From Haematococcus lacustris (lineage: Eukaryota > Chlorophyta > Chlorophyceae > Chlamydomonadales > Haematococcaceae), in the NCBI GenBank assembly GCA_030144725.1, contig JASKMD010000006.1:8713256-8777255 (forward strand): a stretch of DNA of 64,000 nt, given 5' to 3'. Below are positions 19,756 to 31,079 of the stretch, piece after piece. The notes under the pieces are model-generated. The model worked only from the letters and a program-made list of their open reading frames with translations. It had not been told where the DNA came from and ran no database searches. The position numbers and the translations under genes were made by a program. Every line of letters begins with the position of its first letter. Position 1 is the stretch's first letter.

Positions 19756-20907
19756 TTATGGTAACATGTTGCGCTCCATGCGCTTCATGCGCTTCATCAT
19801 GCGCTCAATAGAGGCTTGCTGCAGCTGATGCATTTGCTGCATTTGCATGCTCTGCATCATTGCAAAGCTACCTTGCATGCTCTGCATCTGAGCTTCCAAA
19901 TGATGGCCAACATAACCCATAGACGGTTGGGCCACACTTTGCACAAAAAAGGCTGAGTGCCACCTGGCATGCCAAAGACCTGAGGAGGATAGGGCACCAT
20001 GAACACCGAAGATGAGCTGCCACTTGCGGCACAAGGCTGAGCCGCACTTGGCACAACCACAGACTGAGCACCAGCATGAAACAGGAGCGGAGATGCACCA
20101 TGCACGCTGCCTTGACCCGTAAAAGACAGACCACATGCGGGTGATGAGGTGGGGAGAGCCATGGGAGGGCTGGGAGGGCTGGGAGGGCTGGGAGGTGGTG
20201 GGGGAGCAGGCACTGTTCCCACGGCCGGTGATGAAGGCGAGCTTAGAGCCAGAGGAGAAGGCAAAGCTGCGGGTGTGGAAGACACCTCTACACCACCCCC
20301 CACATGAGCTGCCACCACAGTAGAGGCACTGACATGGGTCGCGTTGCTGCTGTTGACAGCAACATCGGAGGGGGTGATGGCTGCCATCATGGCTGCAGTT
20401 GCCTGTCCGCGCTTGGCTGTGCCATGCACGGTGTACGACTTCATGCTGCCAGGATCAGCCCAACCACCCATAGACTGTCGGAAGGCATCAGGGAAATCAG
20501 CAACACCCGTCGCCCCTGTGCGCTTCATGGAATGAGAAGTAAAGGACTCCTCCTCAGTATCAAACATGCTGGAGACACGGCTCTTCAAACTGTGCTCACC
20601 GACTTTTTGGTTGCAGTACCACTTGCCGCTGACCTCGTAGGCAGGGTTAGGCTTGATGAATAAACCAGCAGCATCTGCAGGGAGCTTGTTGAGAAGAAGG
20701 TCCAGTGCCACAACCGGGCAGCTCTGAAAAAAACAGAAAAACATAAAGGGGTTGATACACCACACCATGACTAATTGATACGCCACACCATGACCATGAC
20801 CTTGCCACACGTGACTGAAGAGGACATGCAAAGGCACAACCAACAAGAGCAATCACGCCTCACCTTGGCTTCGGCAAGCTGGTTGCCCACGCGGATGGTG
20901 TTGGAGT
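19756..20907 (-). CDS. Crypton-like tyrosine recombinase, copy 4 (5' part in gap)
   Basis: Exon 2 is complete (20723-19857 in the first frame, tail to 19756). Only the last 44 bases of exon 1 (20907-20864) precede the gap. Box II SHSMKRTGAT, MGGW and KSYT are present and unchanged. Confidence 0.6.
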
Positions 20908-21407
20908 NNNNNNNNNNNNNNNNNNNNNNNNNNNNNNNNNNNNNNNNNNNNNNNNNNNNNNNNNNNNNNNNNNNNNNNNNNNNNNNNNNNNNNNNNNNNN
21001 NNNNNNNNNNNNNNNNNNNNNNNNNNNNNNNNNNNNNNNNNNNNNNNNNNNNNNNNNNNNNNNNNNNNNNNNNNNNNNNNNNNNNNNNNNNNNNNNNNNN
21101 NNNNNNNNNNNNNNNNNNNNNNNNNNNNNNNNNNNNNNNNNNNNNNNNNNNNNNNNNNNNNNNNNNNNNNNNNNNNNNNNNNNNNNNNNNNNNNNNNNNN
21201 NNNNNNNNNNNNNNNNNNNNNNNNNNNNNNNNNNNNNNNNNNNNNNNNNNNNNNNNNNNNNNNNNNNNNNNNNNNNNNNNNNNNNNNNNNNNNNNNNNNN
21301 NNNNNNNNNNNNNNNNNNNNNNNNNNNNNNNNNNNNNNNNNNNNNNNNNNNNNNNNNNNNNNNNNNNNNNNNNNNNNNNNNNNNNNNNNNNNNNNNNNNN
21401 NNNNNNN
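20908..21407. other. Assembly gap, exactly 500 N
   Basis: A placeholder of unknown true size. The left flank is the recombinase unit, the right flank a LINE fragment, both tandem repeats, so the join is not supported by unique sequence. Confidence 0.99.
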
Positions 21408-21542
21408 CACCTCGCTCAATCCGTAGCAGCTGCCGCACAAGGTGAACCCTGGCCACTGCCGCCGCCTTCTCCCTACGCTACTGCAGGTCACGCTGCGCGC
21501 GGCGCTGGGCTCGCAGGAAGTGCTGGGCACGCATGGCCAGGC

Positions 21543-21920
21543 CCTGCTTGAGGCGGGCCCACCTGGCCCTGTGACCATCCCTAGGCAGCCCCAGCTGACT
21601 CGCAGCCTGGTGCCGTGGTGTTGGGCCTCCGCCTGTAGGATGTCCTTGAGGCAGTCCAGCATGTCAGGGTTGTCAAGGTGGGCGGGGTGCAGCTGCCAGG
21701 GAGCGGGGACGGTGAGAGGCAGGTCGGGGGGGCACACTGCCACAGACACGGGTCGGTGGTCGGTGGGCACAGGCAGCACCCCCTGGTTGGCGCTGTCCAT
21801 CTGCCACTGCACCAGCTCCTCTGAGATATACCACCGGTCTAGGCGCGCACCCGTCTGCCCACGCTTGCTGAAGTGAGTAAGGTCTCTCTTGGAGGGGTGC
21901 AGATGGCGCCACGTCTCCAC
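21543..21920 (-). pseudogene. LINE unit m0: endonuclease C-terminal remnant
   Basis: Reads VETWRHLHPSKRDLTHFS, then ARLDRWYIS and PTDHRPVSVAV. These are the last motifs of the APE-like endonuclease/exonuclease/phosphatase domain; the last corresponds to the SDHxxV box. The N-terminal catalytic residues are missing. The linker continues to the gap at 21408. Confidence 0.75.
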
Positions 21921-22328
21921 CAGACCCCGCTATCTCTTTTTTAGGAAGAGCATTACAAGAAGAAGAAGAAAAGGGGAAAGAAAAGATGAGAAAGAAGACT
22001 ACATCGAACAAGGTTCACCCCCACACACAACACATACACATCGAAAAACCCCACCCACATATACCCCTCACCCCAACACAGCGGTCAAGACTCCCCCAGC
22101 AAAGGTCAACCCCGTCCCGAACAACGTCCAAACACTCCCCACACCCTCGCTCTACACCCTAGCCCTAAACCTCCTCCCCAGACTCTCCCACGCAACGACC
22201 CACAGTAGCCTAAGCCTTGCCCCCGACCTGGAACCTACTCAACTCAAGACCACCTAAGTCCCCGATACCTTGACACCCAAACACCCCAAGGCCCCCCAAG
22301 GCCTAGCCCACCCCCCCAAAGGCGCGCA

Positions 22329-24149
22329 CTAAGCCCCCAACAGCCCCGCCCCCTGCTCCTCTATGCCCTCCACCTCCTCCACGCCCTCTCCCCCTGCCCC
22401 CGCCCTGCCCCTTGCCCGCCCCCCTCCCCTGCCAACCCCGCTGGCCCCTCCTTGCTCCTGCCCTCGAGCCTGCTCCGCCATCACCGAGAAGAAGCATTGG
22501 CTAGCGGGGGGCACGGCACGGGACAGCTTGAGCTCAGCCAGGGCGGCCACATGAGCTTGCAGCCACGGGCTGATGCCTCGCGAGGGAGGGGCGGTGGGGT
22601 CGGTGATGACCCACATGCTGAGGCCGCGGGAGGGGTCTGCCAGCAGGCTGTGGGTCAGAGGCTGCCAGGGACTGTCGGTGAGGTGGCCGTTGACCAGCAC
22701 CTGGCTCGTGGCACCCCGGTGCAGCAGCTGAGCCCAGCGCACATGCCCCTCCTGGCAGAGCCCCATGGCCTCCATTGTGTCCTGGAGCAAGCCTCAAGAC
22801 ACGTTGTCAGGTACTCGAGCAGGTCTAGGTGGAACTGCACGTTGTCGCTGATGTCCCTGCCCAGGATGAAGGCGGACTAAGAGGGGGAAACCAGCAGGTC
22901 CAAGGGCAGCTGCAGCCGGTCCTCCACTGCCCTGGCCACCAGGCGCACGTCGCAGTTGAGGAGCGTGATGGGGCGGTAGCCGGCCACCTGGTCCCTCGGC
23001 TTGCCAGCCTTGGGCACGAGGGTGATGATGCCGGTCAGAAACTTAGCCAGCGGGGCAGGGTCAGTGGTGTCTTCCAGGGCCTCTCGCAACATGGCCCGCA
23101 GCGGCCGCCCCAGCTCCACCCACAGCCGGTCGTAGACCTCCATGGGCAGCCCATCTAGCCCCGGGGCCTTGCTGTGCGCGCAGCCCTGCAGAGCCCGGCC
23201 CAGCTCCTCCTCTGACAGCATAGGGCTGCCATCGGGGCCTTTGGCAGCCCTTGCCTGGGTGGGGGTGAGGTGGGATGTAAGGCTGCCCAGCAGCGTGGCG
23301 CGCGCAGCTGTGTCCACCGGCTTGGTTGCGTAGACTCTGGTGGGCTCGGCGGCTGAGTAGTGCTGCTGGAAAGCCCTGCACGCAGCCTTCACCCCGGCCG
23401 GCGTGGTGAGGTCTGCTGGCTGCCCTGGCTGGGTAGGGAGCTGGAGAGAGGAGATGAGGGTGGGGGTGTGCGCGGGCTGGTCGCGATGGTAGAAGTAAAA
23501 GGAGGAGCGGTCGCCGTAGTACTGTCGAGAACCGCGCTGGCTAGGAGGGACTGCTAGGCCCCCTGCTCCCTCGCCCCCACCCCAACCAGGGCTGCGGCCT
23601 CTCCCAGGTGCTGCGTTGCCTGCACCTCAGCCTTCCCCCCTCGCTCAATCCGTAGCGGCTGCCGCACAAGGTGAACCCTGGCCACTGCCGCCGCCTTCTC
23701 CCTACGCTACTGCAGGTCACGCTGCGCGCGGCGCTGGGCTCGCAGGAAGTGCTGGGCACGCATGGCCAGGCCCTGCTTGAGGCGGGCCCACCTGGCCCTG
23801 TGACCATCCCTAGGTAGCCTCAGCTGACTCGCAGCCTAGTGCCGTGGTGTTGGGCCTCCGCCTGTAGGATGTCCTTGAGGCAGTCCAGCATGTTAGGGTT
23901 GTCAAGGTGGGCGGGGTGCAGCTGCCAGGGAGCGGGGACGGTGAGAGGCAGGTCGGGGGGGCACACTGCCACAGACACGGGTCGGTGGTCGGTGGGCACA
24001 GGCAGCACCCCCTGGTTGGCGCTGTCCATCTGCCACTGCACCAGCTCCTCTGAGATATACCACCGGTCTAGGCGCGCACCCGTCTGCCCACGCTTGCTGA
24101 AGTGAGTAAGGTCTCTCTTGGAGGGGTGCAGATGGCGCCACGTCTCCAC
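22329..24149 (-). pseudogene. LINE unit m1: endonuclease, RT and C-terminal remnants
   Basis: In coding order: endonuclease end (24149-23820), linker broken by frame changes, RT fingers (23392-22877; SKAPGLDGLPMEVYDRLW, then AGKPRDQVAGYRPITLLN), an in-frame TAG after LDLLVSPS, then SAFILGRDISDN. The RT palm block with the first catalytic Asp and the YADD-type box are absent. Sequence jumps to QVLVNGHLTD and a C-terminal Gly/Arg-rich tail (22790-22329). Confidence 0.8.
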
Positions 24150-25525
24150 CAGACCCCGCTATCTCTTTTTTAGGAAGAGCATTACAAGAAGAAGAAGAAA
24201 AGGGGAAAGATAAGATGAGAAAGAAGACTACATCGAACAAGGTTCATCCCCACACACAACACATACACACCGAAAAACCCCACCCACATATACCCCTCAC
24301 CCCAACACAGCGGTCAAGACTCCCCCAGCAAAGGTCAACCCCGTCCCGAACAACGTCCAAACACTCCCCACACCCTCGCTCTACACCCTAGCCCTAACCT
24401 CCTCCCCAGACTCTCCCACGCAACGACCCACACTAGCCTAAGCCTTGCCCCCGACCTGGAACCTACTCAACTCAAGACCACCTAAGTCCCCGATACCTTG
24501 ACACCCAAACACCCCAAGGCCCCCCAAGGCCTAGCCCACCCCCCCGAAGGCGCGCACTAAGCCCCCAACAGCCCCGCCCCCTGCTCCTCTATGCCCTCCA
24601 CCTCCTCCACGCCCTCTCCCCCTGCCCCCGCCCTGCCCCTTGCCCGCCCCCCTCCCCTGCCAACCCCGCTGGCCCCTCCTTGCTCCTGCCCTCGAGCCTG
24701 CTCCGCCATCACCGAGAAGAAGCATTGGCTAGCGGGGGGCACGGCACGGGACAGCTTGAGCTCAGCCAGGGCGGCCACATGAGCTTGCAGCCGCGGGCTG
24801 ATGCCTCGCGAGGGAGGGGCGGTGGGGTCGGTGATGACCCACATGCTGAGGCCGCGGGAGGGGTCTGCCAGCAGGCTGTTGGTCAGAGGCTGCCAGGGAC
24901 TGTCGGTGAGGTGGCCGTTGACCAGCACCTGGCTCGTGGCACCCCGGTGCAGCAGCTGAGCCCAGCGCACATGCCCCTCCTGGCAGAGCCCCATGGCCTC
25001 CATTGTGTCCTGGAGCAAGCCTCAAGACACGTTGTCAGGTACTCGAGCAGGTCTAGGTGGAACTGCACGTTGTCGCTGATGTCCCTGCCGAGGATGAAGG
25101 CGGACTAAGAGGGGGAAACCAGCAGGTCCAAGGGCAGCTGCAGCCGGTCCTCCACTGCCCTGGCCACCAGGCGCACGTCGCAGCTGAGGAGCGTGATGGG
25201 GCGGTAGCCGGCCACCTGGTCCCTCGGCTTGCCAGCCTTGGGCACGAGGGTGATGATGCCGGTCAGAAACTCAGCCAGCGGGGCAGGGTCAGTGGTGTCT
25301 TCCAGGGCCTCTCGCAACATGGCCCGCAGCGGCCGCCCCAGCTCCACCCACAGCCGGTCGTAGACCTCCATGGGCAGCCCATCTAGCCCCAGGGCCTTGC
25401 TGTGCGCGCAGCCCTGCAGAGCCCGGCCCAGCTCCTCCTCTGACAGCATAGGGCTGCCATCGGGGCCTTTGGCAGCCCTTGCCTGGGTGGGGGTGAGGTG
25501 GGATGTAAGGCTGCCCAGCAGCGTG

Positions 25526-25538
25526 GCGCGCGCAGCTG
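25526..25538. other. 13-bp target duplication, left copy
   Basis: GCGCGCGCAGCTG at 25526-25538 recurs at 26883-26895 on the far side of the inserted LINE. Uninterrupted units have the sequence once (for example near 23301). Confidence 0.85.
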
Positions 25539-26882
25539 AAGAAGAAGAAGAAGAAGAAGACTACTCCGGTATTCACCGGCGTGCATTAAGGGAGGAGCTA
25601 CCGCCTGGGGCGCGGCCTGCTCCCACCAATCAAGTCAAGAACGAGGCGACCCCCCTACCCTCCCTCCCTCTTGGTAGCCCTGAGTCTGTAGCTTGTCTTT
25701 GCAATGGAGTGGGCTGTCTCCACCGCGTGTCTTGTTAACTTGTGTAATAGTTTAGTAGTGTTATCTTGTGAGACCCCCAGGGCCAAGAGGTGTTGCCGTG
25801 TGTGTGCTTCATACGTTATGCCACCTATGCCAAGGAGGATGGGTCTAATCTCCACCATGTGGCCTTCCTTGCGTATGGTTTGAGCTAGATTGGTGTGTTG
25901 GTTGAGTGCCTTGTCTAATTGGTCCGTCCACCTTGAGTCCGAGCAGTATTTGATTTCTATAATAATGACCCGTTTAGCGGCTTTGCCATGTTTGCTCGTC
26001 TTCGTCGTTGGCATCACCATGAGAATGTCTGGTCTGGTGGTGTTTTTGGTTGCTGCTGTCTTCAGTCCGATTGCTCGTAGTGCTGTGTGTAGTGTGTCGT
26101 TAGGGAGGTCGAGGTCTTCTCGTGCGCCCTTCTCCCAGCTGCCGGTGTCCGCGAAGCTGATGTACCCGCCTAGGGTACCCTTGCTTATTGCTTTAGCGAT
26201 GAGGCGGCCGGCCCCGTTATGCCTTTCTTGCACCATCGGTAGTGTCTCGCTGCAGCCCGAGAGGAGGTGAGTGGCACTGTCGGCTTCCCCGCAGAGTGGG
26301 CACCGGTCGTCGGTCGCCCGTTTCCAACGCATGGCTAGCTTTTGGTTATAGAGTCCGCCGGTACGGTAGAGAAGGGCAGTTCGTTGCGCGGGTATGGAGA
26401 TGTTCGTGTCGGTCATCACCCTTTCGCCAGCCCCTTTCGCCGCGGCTTTGGTGATCTCCTGGGACATCTTGTAGTAGATACTGTCTTGATTGGCGAGACC
26501 GAGGCTGTGCTTGCGGTGCATGTGTGCTCGCACGCTTTGGCGGCAATCCGGCAGTGGGGCGGGGGTTTCGCCGTCGGCTTCGTTGTTGAGCCAGGTGTTA
26601 GTCTCTTTCCGTGTGGTCGGGCGGTAGGCCGGGGTGTTGGCGAGCTCTGGGTGTAGCGCCGCGTGCTTGGCGAGGGCGTCGGCGCCTTCGTTGCCGATAA
26701 TTCCCGAGTGGGCCCGGACTTTGTAGTAGTGGATCGTGTCGGGGCTGTCGATGATGAGGGTGGCGATAGCGGTCAGAATGTCGTTGTGTCTGTGTGTGAT
26801 GAGCGACATCGGGTTGGCGAGGGCTCGGCGGATCTGGTAGATAGAGCATAGGCTGTCGGTGGCGATGCGTTTGACCCCCGCT
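25539..26882 (-). mobile_element. 5'-truncated LINE with RNase H, inserted in LINE unit m2
   Basis: 1,344 bp flanked by a 13-bp target duplication. On the minus strand it ends in a CTT repeat (GAAGAAGAAG on plus from 25539), a common 3' end for green-algal LINEs. It is truncated at its 5' end inside RNase H, as expected of incomplete target-primed reverse transcription. Its coding strand matches that of its host LINE. Confidence 0.85.
25655..26882 (-). pseudogene. LINE ORF2 C-terminus: RNase H, CCHC finger, PD-(D/E)XK-like nuclease motif
   Basis: The frame opens in the host RT fragment (to 26977), so numbering here is from that start. RNase H: ATDS (D41) and KVRAHSGIIGNEGADALAK (H90, D100). 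Zinc finger: CPLCGEADSATHLLSGC (C226, C229, H237, C242). Then RPDILMV (D317) and VIIIEIKYC (E341, K343), which fits a PD-(D/E)XK nuclease core, followed by LLGIGGITYE. It would degrade RNA in the hybrid and possibly nick target DNA. Dualen/RandI elements of Chlamydomonas carry RNase H and a restriction-like nuclease and are the nearest known type, but membership is inferred. Confidence 0.75.
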
Positions 26883-28142
26883 GCGCGCGCAGCTGTGTCC
26901 ACCGGCTTGGTTGCGTAGACTCTGGTGGGCTCGGCGGCTGAGTAGTGCTCCTGGAAAGCCCTGCACGCAGCCTTCACCCCGGCCGGCGTGGTGAGGTCTG
27001 CTGGCTGCCCTGGCTGGGTAGGGAGCTGGAGAGAGGAGATGAGGGTGGGGGTGTGCGCGGGCTGGTCGCGATGGTAGAAGTAAAAGGAGGAGCGGTCGCC
27101 GTAGTACTGTCGAGAACTGCGCTGGCTAGGAGGGACTGCTGGGCCCCCTGCTCCCTCGCCCCCACCCCAACCAGGGCTGCGGCCTCTCCCAGGTGCTGCG
27201 TTGCCTGCACCTCAGCCTTCCCCCCTCGCTCAATCCGTAGCAGCTGCCGCACAAGGTGAACCCTGGCCACTGCCGCCGCCTTCTCCCTACGCTACTGCAG
27301 GTCACGCTGCGCGCGGCGCTGGGCTCGCAGGAAGTGCTGGGCACGCATGGCCAGGCCCTGCTTGAGGCGGGCCCACCTGGCCCTGTGACCATCCCTAGGC
27401 AGCCCCAGCTGACTCGCAGCCTGGTGCCGTGGTGTTGGGCCTCCGCCTGTAGGATGTCCTTGAGGCAGTCCAGCATGTCAGGGTTGTCAAGGTGGTCGGG
27501 GTGCAGCTGCCAGGGAGCGGGGACGGTGAGAGGCAGGTCGGGGGGGCACACTGCCACAGACACGGGTCGGTGGTCGGTGGGCACAGGCAGCACCCCCTGG
27601 TTGGCGCTGTCCATCTGCCACTGCACCAGCTCCTCTGAGATATACCACCGGTCTAGGCGCGCACCCGTCTGCCCACGCTTGCTGAAGTGAGTAAGGTCTC
27701 TCTTGGAGGGGTGCAGATGGCGCCACGTCTCCAGCAGACCCCGCTATCTCTTTTTTAGGAAGAGCATTACAAGAAGAAGAAGAAAAGGGGAAAGAAAAGA
27801 TGGGAAAGAAGACTACATCGAACAAGGTTTATCCCCACACACAACACATACACACCGAAAAACCCCACCCACATATACCCCTCACCCTAACACAGCGGTC
27901 AAGACTCCCCCAGCAAAGGTCAACCCCGTCCAGAACAACGTCCAAACACTCCCCACACCCTCGCTCTACACCCTAGCCCTAAACCTCCTCCCCAGACTCT
28001 CCCACGCAACGACCCACACTAGCCTAAGCCTTGCCCCCGACCTGGAACCTACTCAACTCAAGACCACCTAAGTCCCCGATACCTTGACACCCAAACACCC
28101 CAAGGCCCCCCAAGGCCTAGCCCACCCCCCCAAAGGCGCGCA

Positions 28143-28981
28143 CTAAGCCCCCAACAGCCCCGCCCCCTGCTCCTCTATGCCCTCCACCTCCTCCACGCCC
28201 TCTCCCCCTGCCCCCGCCCTGCCCCTTGCCCGCCCCCCTCCCCTGCCAACCCCGCTGGCCCCTCCTTGCTCCTGCCCTCGAGCCTGCTCCGCCATCACCG
28301 AGAAGAAGCATTGGCTAGCGGGGGGCACGGCACGGGACAGCTTGAGCTCAGCCAGGGCGGCCACATGAGCTTGCAGCCGCGGGCTGATGCCTCGCGAGGG
28401 AGGGGCGGTGGGGTCGGTGATGACCCACATGCTGAGGCCGCGGGAGGGGTCTGCCAGCAGGCTGTGGGTCAGAGGCTGCCAGGGACTGTCGGTGAGGTGG
28501 CCGTTGACCAGCACCTGGCTCGTGGCACCCCGGTGCAGCAGCTGAGCCCAGCGCACATGCCCCTCCTGGCAGAGCCCCATGGCCTCCATTGTGTCCTGGA
28601 GCAAGCCTCAAGACACGTTGTCAGGTACTCGAGCAGGTCTAGGTGGAACTGCACGTTGTCGCTGATGTCCCTGCCGAGGATGAAGGCGGACTAAGAGGGG
28701 GAAACCAGCAGGTCCAAGGGCAGCTGCAGCCGGTCCTCCACTGCCCTGGCCACCAGGCGCACGTCGCAGTTGAGGAGCGTGATGGGGCGGTAGCCGGCCA
28801 CCTGGTCCCTCGGCTTGCCAGCCTTGGGCACGAGGGTGATGATGCCGGTCAGAAACTCAGCCAGCGGGGCAGGGTCAGTGGTGTCTTCCAGGGCCTCTCG
28901 CAACATGGCCCGCAGCGGCCGCCCCAGCTCCACCCACAGCCGGTCGTAGACCTCCATGGGCAGCCCATCTAGCCCCGGGGC
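28143..28981 (-). pseudogene. LINE unit m3, truncated in RT
   Basis: C-terminal tail (28604-28143) and RT fingers (about 28957-28691), then the match to other units ends at 28981 where hairpin-type sequence begins. The TAG after LDLLVSPS is present. Confidence 0.78.
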
Positions 28982-28985
28982 CTCG

Positions 28986-29078
28986 CACCGGCGTTAAACA
29001 GCTCTCGACCTCAGCCAGCGGCCGCGTCGCTACGCTCCGCGGCCGCTGGCTTCGGTCTCGAGCTGTTTAGCGCCGGTG
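28986..29078. repeat. GC-rich hairpin element, second type
   Basis: 41-base arms (28986-29026, 29038-29078) with an 11-base loop. Arms pair except for two TC/TC sites and one G/T position. The middle GCTCTCGACCTC and TTCGGTCTCGAGC match the hairpin at 7830-7910, and CTCGGCCTCG then GTGTTTAAACC follow it, much like CGGCCTCGGTCGTTTAC there. The outer arms differ. Confidence 0.85.
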
Positions 29079-29840
29079 CTCGGCCTCGCGTGTTTAAACC
29101 CTTTAGCACTGGCGGTTTTGTCGTTATCTACTACTTAGTTAGGACACTGAAAGGCAACGGCGACCCACTCACCGCTAATGCCGTGCTGCTCCATGCTGAC
29201 CATGTTGGTTTCTTGTTGGCTCTTACCTTGGAGTGGAGTTGGCTCTTACCTTGGAGTGGTCTTACCTTGGAGTGGTGTTGTTAGTGGTGGGGGTGGAAGA
29301 GCCAGGGTAGGGTTGAGCGTCAAGGGTGGGGTGGGCTCACTTCTGTCTGCTGGGGTAAGGGAGGGGGCTGGGATGTCAGGGGGGAGGTGACGGGGAGGGG
29401 GGAAGCAGGGGTTGGGGAGAGGTGAAAGTGGAATTGGTTGGACAGGGTAGTGAAGGGGAAGGGAGGCTAGTGGCATGACTGAAGGCGTCGGACCTGCAGC
29501 AAGCAAGGAGCGTGTTTATGGTGAGGCTGGCATGACATCCTGGGAAGCCGTGCGTATTGCATGACGAAGGCACTCACCTGGCATAGAGCAAATATGATGG
29601 GATGTTGTGAAGAGGGGTACAAGCCTTGTCGTGTCCTTGCTGTTTGCAATCATGCTTAGGCTTCCAAAGGCAAGGCAATACATCCCACAACATGCATGCT
29701 CACGCACCTGCCAGGGTGAGGGTGAGGGTGGGGGTGGGAGAGGGGGAGATGTATTGTCAAATTGGGAGGGGGTGGTTGTATAGGGCAGAGGGAAGGGGAG
29801 GTGCCCATTACACCTGCAGTCAGCCAAGGGGAAGGGAAAG
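29079..29840. other. Non-coding, low-complexity stretch
   Basis: No gene recognised. It has three copies of CTTACCTTGGAGTGG at 29222-29273. On the minus strand, 29160-29215 resembles the window's last 40 bases (AGCGGTGAGTGG), and 29390-29530 resembles plus 31440-31580 (TTGCTGCAGGTCYGACG followed by a C/T-rich tract), forming a diverged inverted repeat. Confidence 0.6.
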
Positions 29841-29843
29841 GAG

Positions 29844-30028
29844 AGGGAGGGAGGGAGGGAGGGAGGGAGGGAGGGAGGGAGGGAGGGAGGGGAGGGAGGG
29901 AGGGAGGGAGGGAGGGAGGGAGGGAGGGAGGGAGGGAGGGAGGGAGGGAGGGGAGGGAGGGGAGGGAGGGAGGGAGGGAGGGAGGGAGGGGAGGGAGGGA
30001 GGGGGGGAGGGAGGGAGGGAGGGAGGGG
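29844..30028. repeat. GGGA tetranucleotide array
   Basis: About 45 GGGA units with a few extra G. The Pro-Leu and Gly-Arg frames on both strands are products of the repeat. A much longer array of the same unit is at 63587-63867. Confidence 0.95.
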
Positions 30029-30950
30029 ACCATTAATCCTGCAGCAGCACAAAAGGCACGCTAGTGGTTAAGCTAGGTAGAGGGAGCCACATACCTGCAC
30101 AGGGATAGCCACTCACCTTGACAACTTCGCATGGTTTGCATGGATGACGGCGCGGCTTGCTCGTAGTGTGTCGCTGCGTTGCTAGGCTGGCTACGTTGGC
30201 ATCTCGCGTGGCTGCGTGGCTGCGACTTTGCGAGGTTGTGTAGCTGTGTCGCGATGCTGGTGAAGTGGCTGGACTGCGGGGCTGAGCTAGCTACGTAAAT
30301 GGCTGTACGCCTAGCTTCGAGGTTGGCTGCGTTATGGAAATGGAAATGGAAATGGCTACAACGCTAGTTGAAACTACCTTGTGTGTCTGAGCTAGCTAGC
30401 TAGCTGCGATGTGGCTGGGAGCGAGCTGAGCTTCGGGCCTGACTGCGAGGCTGGTTGCAAGGCTGCGAGGCTGCGAGGCTGGTTGCAAGGCGCCTGGCTA
30501 CCTAGATGCGGGTCGCGGGGCAGTGTGGCTGCAAGGCTGCGAGGCTGAGTTTATAGGCTGCTTATCCTCAAGGCTGACCTTCTAGCTGGCACTAGCTTCT
30601 GCTACGTTCCTAGCATGACTAGGATCGACGCTAGTTGACTACGCCGCGTACTGGGCGCATGTTAGTTTTTCATATTTCATGTCAAAAAAAAACATGCAAG
30701 CCGATCTGCCGTTCGTGCCGTTCGAGCCGCCCTTCACGCCCTCAATTCGGTAGCCCCTGCCCTCAATTCGGCAGCCAGGCTAGGTAGCCAGGCGGCCACT
30801 GAGCCAGCAGACCACGCAACATCGCCACATCGCAGCCAGGCAGCTACAGTCGGCCTGGTAGCCACATCTCACGTAGCGGCCAGCCTCCTAGCCAATCTCG
30901 CAACCTGGAGATCTCAGCCAACTCCGTAGCCACGCGTTGCGCGATAACAC
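30029..30950. other. Non-coding stretch with short imperfect repeats
   Basis: No gene recognised. It contains GCGAGGCTGGTTGCAAGGCT-type repeats (about 30440-30560), AATGGA triplication (30336-30356), an AGCTAGCTAGCT run near 30400 and GCCAGGCAGC-like repeats (30770-30900). A splice-like CTTG/GTGAGTGG occurs on the minus strand near 30118. Confidence 0.55.
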
Positions 30951-30954
30951 ACGG

Positions 30955-31004
30955 GCATTACCTCGCCACGCTTTGCGCGTAGCCAATGCGTTGCGAGGTA
31001 ATGC
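30955..31004. repeat. Short inverted repeat
   Basis: GCATTACCTCGC (30955-30966) and GCGAGGTAATGC (30993-31004) are perfect reverse complements, separated by 26 bases. Confidence 0.8.
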
Positions 31005-31079
31005 ACCGTTTCACATGCAGCGACCCATTTTTTGCCACCATCTTCGAGCCCATCTTCCCTGCCCCTTCTGCATCAAATT

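Larger units (their letters stand above)
18547..20907 (-). repeat. 2.59-kb recombinase unit, copy 4 (cut by gap)
   Basis: Follows copy 3 head to tail and ends in the 500-N gap. It appears identical to copy 3 and to 57490-59848, with offset 38,941 from 18549. Contents: CAGTACTG array about 18738-19049, TAGGGC about 19074-19203, hairpin 19398-19478, CAATTATAG array about 19569-19678. Confidence 0.92.
24557..27734 (-). pseudogene. LINE unit m2, split by a second LINE
   Basis: Endonuclease end at about 27734-27410, RT fingers split at the insertion (26977-26896 upstream, 25525-25105 downstream), C-terminal tail 25018-24557. It carries the same TAG after LDLLVSPS as other units. The inserted 25539-26882 segment is annotated separately. 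Confidence 0.8.
21408..28981 (-). repeat. Minus-strand array of a 2,229-bp defective LINE
   Basis: Head-to-tail units whose joints are an A6 tail (TTTTTT on plus at 21937-21942, 24166-24171, 27751-27756) running straight into the endonuclease region of the next unit. Spacing is 2,229 bp, then 3,585 bp where a second LINE is inserted. The array starts at the gap and stops abruptly within the RT region at 28981. The same unit forms the plus-strand array at 45157-56989. Confidence 0.9.

Noticed and set aside
21889..22257. A 122-codon frame recurring in every LINE unit (Arg/Lys-rich, then Thr/Pro-rich)
   Set aside because: It is antisense to the LINE 3' untranslated region and is explained by the repeat of the unit.
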